DNA of 64,000 bases, taken from NCBI GenBank assembly GCA_026874595.1, contig CM049319.1, positions 52,650,917-52,714,916 of the forward strand, read 5' to 3'. Numbering within the stretch: the stretch's first letter is position 1; each line of letters starts with the position of its first letter. Below, piece after piece: positions 14,301 to 26,300 of the stretch. The position numbers and the translations under genes are program-made. The stretch comes from Sipunculus nudus (Eukaryota > Annelida > Sipuncula > Golfingiida > Sipunculidae). Under the pieces are notes generated by a model that did not search any database, was not told the DNA's origin, and saw nothing but the letters and a program-made list of their open reading frames with translations.

Positions 14301-17300
14301 TTTCATGACGATCGTATGCCCGGTCAACAATATGGCTGCATGCATGCATCAAGGTCAATCGTGCGTTGATTTTTTTAATGAAGTAACATTAATCAATACA
14401 ATGAAATAACAAACACCATTTAAGTATATATTTTATTGACTGAAATTGCCACATACGTACCTAAATTTGATGGGAACGGACATGGTTTGGTGTCATGACG
14501 GATCTGGTTCAACACGGCTGAGTTTTCCATACATCCAAGCCATTTGAATATAACCACTGATAATGATGGAAATTGGGTTTTTCCAGATATTATCAAAGAA
14601 AAAATCATTAGTCTCAGTAAATGTAATACCTGTAAATTCAATTATGTTTATTTTTTCATTAACTGACCGGTAAATAAAGCGTGCATTATCCCCTTGTTGA
14701 CTGACATATTTCAGCGATTTCAGTAATACTGCCCATGTGCTGCGCCTTGATGGTAAGTTGTATCAATTAATTCAAGGGTTACTTAATTCAGTTTTAGAGC
14801 CCATTTCAGAAATTATTTGAATAAATTCAAACTAAATTATTCTTTCTATCCTTCAGTTGTCTTTAGTCAGTTAAAATTGAAAAGTCTGAGAAATTCAATT
14901 CTACTCACGTATCAGCGGCTTCTGTTAGTTCATAATTTCTTACCTAGTGCCGGCGTCAGTCCAATGTCGTCCAGGTCGTCCTCCGTTGTCCGTCAACTTT
15001 TGCTACGTCTTCCCACCTCGGGACTCCATATGCTACTGTGTCCCGTCCCTTCTCTCCTCCCTTCAAGAGAGCTACTTCCGTTTGTTTTTCCTTTTCCCGC
15101 TAGATGGCTATTTTACTTTATAAAGAGTTCCGACAGTTATCAAAAATCATGCCAAATGCGACGGATTGGGACACGTCACGCGTGCGCAAACTAATCATAG
15201 TTGAATGAATCAACACTACTTTTGACGATCATTTACGATATAAAGAGTTGCTTGATTGTGGTAGTATTTTGCCTCAGACTCTTTTCGTTTATTAATACAC
15301 TAATTTAACTTGATATTTGCATTTAATGTTACTTAACCTTTTAAGAAACAGAAATAATGACATCGTTTCAAACCACAAAATGTTATCCGACGCAGCTGAC
15401 TCTGGCACTGTACAAATCTTACCTGACAACTGAACCCCGACTTTATATGTTAAGATTCTGTTGTTATTCCTTAAATATAACCATTGTATTAAAGCTCTCC
15501 AATTATTTTTATGTTTAAATGGTTTATCTAGTTTATAAACCACATTAGTATTACAGGGACATTGGTTGTAGTCTTGCACCGCAAGGAATGATGCTTAGAT
15601 TTCATAAGTATCAGGTGGTTGGGACGCCTCTGAAGTCTGGGTACGACCTATATTAAGGACTTTTCCTGAAACTAAACCTTGCTAGCTATCCCTGGGGGAT
15701 CCTAAAAGTCAGGGTGCGACTTGTAATAAGGATGCGACTTCTGCAACGAGTTTTATGTTACAATATTTACTGTTGTAACCACGTAGGTTTAGGAGAGTTT
15801 CTTTTTATAAATTCTTGCAAGCCTTCACATGTTAAAATTATGTTTTATGACAGTCATTGGAAAATTGGTCAGGGCTGTTTATTTGTAATCAGACGCTCTT
15901 CCTATGAGGTTGTATGAGGTCCCTAGGATGGTCGTAATACAAAAAAAAAATTTCCTCAATTTTCTGTCATAGACCTGTTTTATATGTGTTGTGCAAGGTA
16001 TGTGACTTTTGCATAAGAAAAACCCACGGCATTTGAAGAAATGACCTACAATGGTATAACATTCAGACCGTCATAGGTAGAATGTGTGGTAATCGTTGGG
16101 CTATCGTAGGGAAGTCCTACAATTCACAGGGCCACAGATAGCAAAAACAATCGTACGAAAGTCATAGGTTTATTGTAACACACTTATAGGGCATTGTACA
16201 ACAGACCTATGAGATCAGCCTGACATAAAATATAACCTATGCGCTGAAAAAATCTTGAACATTTTCAAAATTATTTGTGGGTCTACAAAACCTTTTCCCG
16301 TCGCAGAACACCTAAATTTTGTATGAATCATCCTCTACTATCCTAGGTATTTACCCTATTTTCTGTCTTAGACCTGCTGTATATGTGTTGTGCAATGTAT
16401 GTGACTTAGGCTTTACCTGCTGGGTTGTTGTCTACACATTTTCTACTTGTCAGCGCTCGCGGCAGACCCAGCACTCCAACCCCTTGGTTGCTATACACAG
16501 TGTACAACGGATCTCCACTCTGGAAACAAAACAAACATTCAGACAAAGAAAACTAAGAATACCCCTCACAGTGCTCATTCCAGCTTGATTTCTTAAATCA
16601 TCAGACAGGTGGCAGCACATGTATTTTACTGTAAGTCAATATGGTCAATGGTTTGGGAGACTGTCAACCTAAATTCAAACTCCACCATCAGCCTTCTACA
16701 GTGAAACCTTTGTTATAAGACCACCTATTGAACTGACTGAAAGTAGTCTCAATTCACAGTAGATCTTGTTAGGCAGAACGGTTATAACCAATGTGAATGC
16801 TTTTGGTTCACTCAAGATTGGTCCTAATAGTCAGGTGGTTTTATTGGACAGGTGGCCTTTCTGACAGGTTCCACTGCATTTCTGAGGCGTTGGGTGTGAT
16901 AAAAAAATTATTCCACTCTCAGCTTTGCCAATACACATCCCTTTGCCATGAAACACCCTCCTCAGAATGGTTCCCATCTAAAAGCAGTCGTCAGGGTATT
17001 GTCATGTGACATCTCCAGACCCTTAATGAAACCAGACATGTTTATTTCACCTATTTTTCAAAACCGCTCAACTGGACTGCCACTAAACATATATACACAC
17101 CTTAACCCCACTTCACAGGTCGCATGTCGAATTTTAGGGTATACCACTAGTTATGCATGGGGTTCAAATCCCCCCACAAGGACAGGTTGTGAAAGAATCT
17201 AGATAATGACCAGCTGGTGATTATATAAAAATGTTCTGAAAGTCGTCTTAAGTTGGTGGCAAATTTCAAAGCATGCAGAGTTTTAATCAAGATATTACTT

Positions 17301-20300
17301 CAGACATGATAAATAAATTCATGAGGGCTCAATCACATTTCTAATAGATGTTGGGATTAAGTCCAAGTTCTGTGCTGGATACGTTCTGTTATAAAAGTAA
17401 ATCAGACTAAAACATTTAGGCCCTCTAACATTAGAGAGTCTACAACAAAGCTTATCAGCGTCAGAGTGCCTTCACTTCATGATTCAATGAGAAACGCATT
17501 GAAAGCACTATGAGAATGCAAATATTTTCATCATTTTTTATAACACTTCATGGGCTTCAATTAGGACTTTAAATTGATCAGACCAACTGTTAGCTTTTCA
17601 ATATACTTCCTAATAACACCAACACCTGGGAAAAAATTTAATTGTAACTCAGCATATTGGTTTATCTCCCTGCGTGATTGTTTAATTACTTAATGAATGA
17701 AAATAGCATGGTTTGCATGGCCATTTATATGCAACACAGGAAATGACTGGTTACCATAGAGACAAATTTTCACTTGTGAGTTCACATGTATTCTTTTGTG
17801 TTAATTCATCAATCATAGCATAATGATAAGTTTATTGCTTGTTTCCACAATATCAAAGCAGCAGGTTTGATGGCCGTTGCAGTGCATTTCTCCATATGGC
17901 TTGCGTCATGACCTAAGTAGGCTTACTTGTCCAATGTTATTGCCAACTGAGTCTTGTATTCACACCTAGCTGAAAGGCCTGAACTATGGTTTTCCATGTC
18001 TCATTAAAAAACATGACATTGAATGGGTTATTTCAATCCTACAGATACTAGTGTTTCCTTGGCAAGTCCACATAAAAGAACCTATTCAGTAGTTTTAAAA
18101 TATCTAAGCAAAAGGAAAGAAATAGTTTTTATATCACAGAGCAGGTTATAATTTCATGACAGTCATGTGCTGAGCAAGTCTGTCAAATTTGGTGAAGGAA
18201 GCATTAAGGGTCTTAGAGATATGCAGTGACACAATGGGATGGGATGGACGGACAGAAGGACGGCACAATGTACCATTATAGTAGTCCATCCTCCTTATGA
18301 CTGATTAATAATTAAATCCATGTTGTGAAAATCTGAGGCATGTCAAGCAGAGAACTATTCTGAGACCAAATAGTGAAACATGATGTTACTCACCCTGTAA
18401 ATTGGTGACTCTACTGTAAATCCCCTCCCTACCGGTTTGTAAGATGGACCACCATATCTGTCTCGGTATTCTTGCACTTTTGCTGGTGTGTCTGCAACTT
18501 CTGGTACATTGTAGTAATTCCTCTGTTGATCTGAAAGCACAACAGTAGTATAATTTCTGTTTCCTGTAGAGGGTTACCTCTAGTGATACACAGACCACCT
18601 TAATATCTAAAATGAGCCACTCTAATCTATGCTCTAATCAACACTAATACAGTGAGACCCCACAATTGCTACCATCTTGGGGACTGACAAAAGTGGTTGT
18701 AATTTTTTGGGGTGGTCGCAGTTTTGTTACGGCCACAACCTGGGGTTCCACTGTACGTAAATACTATTAAATATTAATTTAAGATTAAATAAGTTTATAC
18801 TGTCATGTATAATTTGGATCATGATCAGTATTAAGGTTCTCAGATATCAATTTTTGATCAATAAAATTTCAATATTCATTAGCAGTGTTCAGATGAGTTA
18901 CTCTTAATTTCTTTCCTTATTAAATTAATAATCTTTTCCAGCTTGGACTCCCTACCGATATCGATCAACAGAAGTTACACTTTTTAGAGGTTAGGGTTTT
19001 CGGTTTTGATGGGAAAATGGACGTAAACAGAAACAGGGTTCAATGGGAATTCTTTCAAATGCACAGAATACAAAAGAAAGCAGGATTTACTGCAGGACCC
19101 GACTGATTTTATTAGGGATGAGAAATGTTTTGTTGATTCTATGAACACAAGCTGGATTACTTGCATATAGACATAATGGACCCTTTATAACTTGAGTCAA
19201 AGACCATTCTTCAGTTCATTTTGAATTATATATGATTAACTCACATATCAATAATAGTTGCATTAATATAATTTTAGGTCTTTAAATATTTTATTGAACA
19301 CTTCATTCAATTAATCATCCTGTTTGCACAAGAATTATATTCTTTAATGTGTGTTGATCTGATACAATATAAAATATAAAGATAAAACAGAAATTTACAG
19401 ATTCTTGATTTTATTATTTAAAATGAAAAATTAAAATTTATAAAACCAACAACGGGGATCTACTATCAGTTCTATCTGCCATCAGATCAGGCTAAATGCT
19501 CAAATCAAAACCCTGCTGATGGTAAATTTTATGTCATCATTACGAAATACAGCAAGCTTAACTTTTCAGCAGTGACATCATGATTACGCTCTTTACACAG
19601 CGCTTTAACTATAGGCCTACTTCCTATATCGTAAGCGCTGTTTGTTATGACCTAGTATCCTGAATTGCAACACCAGAGGGGAGCACTGTATTTTTGTCCA
19701 ATCAGATGAGACCTTGTGCTGGAAGACAGAGCCAAGCGAGGAACACACGGAGCAAATCATGATGATTTCGTTTTGAGTGACAGCTCATCGCCCCGGTAAC
19801 CACAGGCTCAGAGAGAACTGCCCCAGACGTGGTTTGCATAGGGCCTTGGGCACGGTGAGCTATAATTAAAACGAAACATAACAACAAAGGCTTAGGCTGC
19901 GTGCACACTTCGCTTGCTGGTTTCAGTTCTGCAGGCAACAGATACATGTCTATGCTAACACAGTCATAATGTCATAATCGAATCAGTCTGTGATGCGAGA
20001 ATACAGAGGGAGCAATTAAAATTCCACCGTAAACTGTCGCTTGAAGCGCAGCAAAGGGTGGAGCCATGATGCCTGTCGAGTGTTTGTTTATTGGCATCTG
20101 GTTGGCTGCTTGTCACATTATACGCACGTTTCTTTCAGCGGACAACGAACCGCCATCTGGTGTCTAAATATATCATACACGGTCAAAGCTGGCAGCGTGA
20201 AAATCAATTGCTTCTTTAGAAGCACAAGATTTTCGCTGCCTCGGGAGCGTACATCATGATTGTCCCTAAAAATATCAAATGAACTCCATAGCAGTACAGC

Positions 20301-23300
20301 CTTCAACAGTGAACTAATACATTATTTATAGCACCGCAAACATGCATAATATGTCCATCGTTTATCTGGTGACCTGTGACCTCATTAAATATGTGTGAAT
20401 TTTTTATGAAGAAGTAATTCAGGTGACAAACTTTATTGGTTAATATGTATAATGAGTTTCATGAACATCCATAGGATTTTTGGTAAGTCATCAAAGTGCC
20501 TCCAAAGTGCGGTGACCTCTGATCTCATTAAATATGCAACGATTTTGCTGGAAATTGAACAAGATATTTTATTGATTAATATTTCTCATGAGTTTTATCA
20601 AAATCCTTCATATTTTTTTTAATTAATTGCGAAAACACCAAAAAGTAGCCTCATGACCCCTGACCTAATTAAATATGCGTGGATACTGCCCATAATTGAA
20701 TTTGGGCAAGATAATCTGTTGGTAAGTAGTTATGGTGATTTTTGTGAAAATCCATCAAAGCCCCTGTAAGTTATTGTGGGACACTTAAAGTTAACAGACA
20801 GACGGACACTAAGACAGACAGACAGACAGTGGGTATACCCTAGTAATTCTCTCATCATATGACGTGTGTATAAAAATATGAGCAGTAGAAAAAGTATCAC
20901 TTTTCATGTGTTTGTGAGGCTGTCAGTGTCCAGTCCTGGACTACCTCCCCAGGTACAAGCATATTTGATACACATAGTACAGGGAAATAATGAACAGTTG
21001 TTAACATTGCTTGAAGAACTTACAGTTGTCAACCTGAATGCAGAAAAGACCAGGAACAGTTGTGTTGACTCGATACGGTGAGTTTTGACGAAACATTATA
21101 TCCTCCCTAACACAAGTTTGGTCATAAGGCCTGAAAATAAAAACAAACATAACCATTCAAATATTTTGACTTCATTATGACTAATTAAAACCTTTTCCTA
21201 CAAGACAAAACCATATTTTTGCTACTCTTTCCAGAGAAGAAGGAAACTTTTATATCAATGCATGCAGTCAAATATATATAACTTGTAGGATATGTTTATT
21301 TTTTTAAGGGACATAATCAGGAGCAATATAATGCCTATTCTTTGATACTATCAGTTCAGTTTTGCTTTATACAAAACTTTACCCACAAAACCATTCCAGC
21401 ACATGACTTCAGGACCTCCCCAAAGCTGCTTAACACCTTGTTATGGTTCTGAGTGTGAGTAAACAGGGTCCATGTGTATCTTTTTATCATGACAAGGCCT
21501 CAAGACAGGAGGTCTGATTCTGCACATGCATTTCAGATCCCAAACAAGAATTGATCCAAACATGACCATCCATGGTTGTGAAACACTTGTTAAAAGCCTG
21601 AAAAGAAAACAGACTAGAATGGCTTGATTTTGCTATTGCAAAAACAGATGAAGACATAGTGAGAGATCTGAGCCTGTCAAGGTCATCAGGTTTCAAACTC
21701 ATCAAAGATTTTGGTAGGAACAATCAGTATATCAAATTTGGGAGGAAAAAATCCAACCCTTAAAAAGTTATCTCATTCAAAAGACCATAACTATGTAGTA
21801 ATTCCTCTGTTGATCTGAAAGCACAACAGTAGTATAATTTCTGTTTCCTGTAGAAGGTTACCTCTAGTGATACACATACCACCTTAATATCTAAAATGAG
21901 CCAATCTAATCTATGCTCTAAGGATTTGACCTTGAATATATTGGTCAAGGTAAACAGCTTTCTAACTCCTTTGAGAACTTTGTAGAAACAAAAGGTAACC
22001 AAATTTGATTACAAAATGTGAAATACTTAAAATTATGGGCTTCAAAACAATTTTCCATTTCAGCAGATTTGACCTTGAAGATGAAGATCAAGGTCACTGG
22101 GTTTCAAACCCGTCCAAGATCTCAGTTAGAACCATTAGTGTGTCAAATTTCAGAAGAAAATATGCAGCCCTTCAAAAGTTATAGTGTTCATAAAATAAAC
22201 CTAAATTTTTACGTTATGGCAGATTTGACCTTGAAGATGAAGGTCAAAATCACCAGGTTTTGAACTCTTTTGAGATTTTTGTGGGAACATCAGTGATTTA
22301 AATTTTGGAGAAAAATATGCAACCCTTCAAAAGTAATCTAATTCACAAGATATCGTACAAAAATTTAACATTTCCGCAGATTTGACCTTGAATATGAAGG
22401 TCAAGGTCACCAGGTTTAAAACTTGTGTAAGATTTTGGTGGGAACAATCAGTGTTTTAAATTTCGGAGGAATATATGCATCCCTTCAAAAGTAATCTTGT
22501 TCACAAGATATCCTACCAAAATTTAACATACTGGCAGAATCGACCTTCAAGATGAAGGTCAAGGTCACTGGGTTTCGAACTCGTCTGAGATTCTGGTGGG
22601 AACCATCAGTGTTTTAAATTTTGGAAGAAACTATGCAGCCCTTCAAAAGTTATTGCGTTCACAAGATATCCTACGGACAATGACTCACGACAACAGATGC
22701 GCTGAAACAACATGTCTCCCCTGGAGTGGGGGACGCATAAAAATGCAGGTGGGCCTCCCGTTTGTTTTTGTTTACAACAGTGATTATACTGAAAAATTTA
22801 TTAATGGAAACACCCATTGTACTCTGTTTGGGCTGATATATGGTAACATCATGAAAAAGGGAACCCTTGCATGTGTGCTGAAAGAAATAGTCTGAAAAAA
22901 GAGTAAGCGCTCTAGAAAAAAAAAAAAAGTAGCCTCCTTTGAAAGAAAAGAGTAAAAAAAGAGTAAAATTGGCAACAATTCATCATTTTTTTATTACAGG
23001 CTGAATAAAGATGCACTTCACAAACTACATATGTGTATTTATTTAACTCCTTAAGTCAGAAACATGCATGGTGCCTACCCCCCTACATAAAGATAAAGGT
23101 ATATTAGACATGTTGTGACACATGCTAGATATTTACACACAAAAATTGTGAAGTGTCCCATTCTTGTTCTAACCAGCTATTGTTCGGGCAATGGTAAATT
23201 TCTATCCCTGTCAGTACTTACTTTATCACCAAGCTTGTTGTCTTTGAGGAGTTTAAGGATATTGTAGCATTCCTCAAACTGAACATGTTTGTCCCTGTGA

Positions 23301-26300
23301 CACTCAATAAAACTGATTCTCATATAGGATAATTATGATAATTTCATTTCAATTCATTATACTGAAATTATCCAGGACTTGAATTAACTGCCAGTTAACA
23401 ACATGTTTTTTTTTTGTTCTGCTGTTAAGGCCAATAAGGTAAGTTTCAGTGCACTTAAAATGTCATAAAAAGGACCAGATGGATACATGTACTACAACAG
23501 AGTATGAGATCAAATACTCTTCTCTATGTATGACTTATAGCCATGTACTGTAAATGCCACACCTGTACAAGTGGATAAATACTGAGTGACCCATGGCCAA
23601 AAATGTTCAGAAAAACCTGCTTTTATTTATATATAAACTTATTTATTTTACATTGCTTGTACAAATAGCTATAATAACCAATCAAGGCACTCTCCATGGC
23701 TCTGATGGCATTTTGGTAGTCTGTATAGAACGAAGAAACCAGAGAACCAAAAGAAAACGGACAGGCAACTACAACCACTCTCATAGCCACACCGGGGATC
23801 AAACCTGGGTCACCAGCAGAGAGAGCCAAGCATTTTACCCCTTCACTGTCCAGGCCCCATTGTTCACAACACAATGTGACATTCAATGTTCCTGTTAAAT
23901 GTGGAAGCTACAACAATACTGTTGATTACTACTATGAGTCGATTCAGTAATGAGAGCATGGCAAGAGTGCATAAAATGCGCTGTTTTATGTCTTGTCACT
24001 TCTGAACTCATTAGAGATGTGGATTTTGCTGAGAATTTAATTCAGGTGAGAAAATCCACTTGTAAATATTTATATTGAATTTCATCAAGATCCAGCATAT
24101 TCCTGGTAAGTTATCAGGGCGACACCACAAAGAAACCTTTTGACCTCTGACCCTGAATAGATCGAATAGCCTATTGGTAAGTACTAATAGTGAGTTTCAT
24201 GAAAATCCTTTAATGCTATTGCAAAAAAACTGAAAGTAAAAGGATGGACCATGGGTATACCATAAGACATCCTGGCTATGACAGGTGTATAAAAAGCTAA
24301 TGTATGTTTTATGAAGATGACACTTGCCTCGTCCTGTTGTCCACACATTCACTGAAGGCGGCCCTGTCAGCAGCTTCACAGTCCGAGTCACAACAGCAGT
24401 TGACATCACAAGCATTAGCTGTCATATCACAAGGACATGGCCCCAGATCTGTAACAAAGCATTATTTAATAATAAGTGAAAATCCATGACAGCTTTAAAA
24501 TTTGATGTATGCATTGCAGCAAATCACAACGCGATCACAAAAGAAGCCTCATCCCCACCCAACCTCCATATCTCTAACCCTCAACCCCAAAAGTTTTAAA
24601 CACCCCCTCCTCAGTTACCCAAAAGTAAGCAGTAATAAGAATGACTCAGACAGGCTATGTAGCTTGAAAATTAGGTAAATATTTTACCTATTTATTACCT
24701 TCTTATATGACTGAAAAATCAGGGTAGGCAAGTTTCTGCCATTGCCATTGTTTCTGCCATAATGGCAGAAATTCCTTGAAAATTCGGTAAAATTGATATA
24801 CAACAAGGACACCAACTTTTAAATATGATGCAGCAAATACACAATCCACTAAGGTATTATACAGTGGCCTTTAATACCAAATGCCCAAAACAGAGTCCTG
24901 TTTAATCCTAATCTGGTATCACAGCACAGTGTTCTTTCAACACTGAAGCTGGTCTGCTGGTCACATGACCTTCACGCATGTGACTGGCTGGGAATGTAGC
25001 CCTGTCTCCCCATACTCAGCAACACTGAACACTGCTTCTCTGCACTGGATAAATCACTGGTTTACCATTGTCTCTCTCTCTCTCTCTTAGGAAATCACCT
25101 CACCAAAACAGATTGATAGGCTAATAGTCTCCACTGTCGTATCACAAAGACAATGTCTGTATCCGTACGTTGAACATGAACATGATACAACCCGAGTCAA
25201 TGTGCAGTACCACAAAAAGATCAGTGATAGTGTATAGTCCTCTGGTCTGTTCCCGGGTTTCACCATGGCTGATGATTATCAGCTATTCACAAGTCCTTTT
25301 GTAACCATAACCCACAGGTCCCTTATTGAGCTACACTGGCTGCCCTCAGACTTTGACTCTTGAAACACCAGGAAACCATCCCTCTGCTGATCAATTCTCT
25401 GACAATCTCTGACTATGCATTCATTCATCCGTCAAACTGTTAGACGCCACTACCTTGCATGCTGACCTGAGAGATTTTTTTGGTCTATGGTGTCCTGAAT
25501 ATATATACCCCAGCCTCCGTCATACATCCTGACAACGCCTCTGGCCTATCACCTTACAATATTATGAAGATTTGCCGTTCAATGCATGAATATTAAAATG
25601 AACACACCTCCTAACACTGTCAAAGTTGTCAGTTATATATACACATTTGGTGAAATCTATCTAAAGTTGCTTTATGATGGATCTACAATTTCAGCCTACA
25701 TATCACAATTTTATCATTTTGAGGAATATCTCATGTTTCCTCAGGATCTCCTACTCCTAAGCCTAGGCACTTGGGCTCTTGCACAGCACTCCAGCGTAAG
25801 GATAGAGCACAGGAGCTGGTCGCCACAGTCTGCAGTGCTGACAAATAGTGAACAAGTGTCAAGCGCTACAGCCTCCAGCTGGGACTGGGAGAGTTTTAAC
25901 TATGCAAGTTTGCAAGGATTCATGCAAACCCTCAGACATATATATGCCTTGTGTAGTGTAAGGACACCAAACAAACCATACATATTATCATTGATACAGA
26001 TGCATTGACTCCGTTGGGACAAAACTTTTGCTGCATGTTCAGTATGTAAGAAAGTATGGGCACTTACTCCAAATGAAATTAGATATTGCTTCTTCTCCGT
26101 CAGGCATATATACAATTCACGCATGGAAGGATGGCAACAACTGAACTCCGGGAGTTCAAAGGATAAAAAAAAATTTACAGGGGCACATAAAGGTGGTATA
26201 TCCATATAATTTAATACATATTAAGTTTATTTCTATGTATGAATACAAGATTGCTTCTCTATCGCACAACAAGCCTTGGTATTTCATGTTACAGGTCCCT

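Noticed and set aside
14420-14641. Possible tectonic exon on the minus strand ([15 protein letters not shown], donor-like GTACGT)
   Set aside because: Exon 5 joins exon 6 (12221) in phase to give the conserved CVDNNPAAFL; inserting this segment would break it.
14817-15194. 125-codon plus-strand frame
   Set aside because: Composition and lack of motifs suggest chance; inside an intron of the opposite-strand gene.
15292-15579. 95-codon minus-strand frame in tectonic intron 5
   Set aside because: No family resemblance; exon 5 to exon 6 continuity needs no extra exon.
17159-17175. B-box-like GGGGTTCAAATCCCCCC as a tRNA gene
   Set aside because: No acceptor stem, A box or cloverleaf could be folded around it.
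25255-25440. LINE reverse transcriptase tail (ELHWLP-like)
   Set aside because: Only a few residues match and stops follow closely; too little to annotate.
25586-26008. 140-codon plus-strand frame
   Set aside because: No recognisable motif or splice partners; lies in tectonic intron 1.
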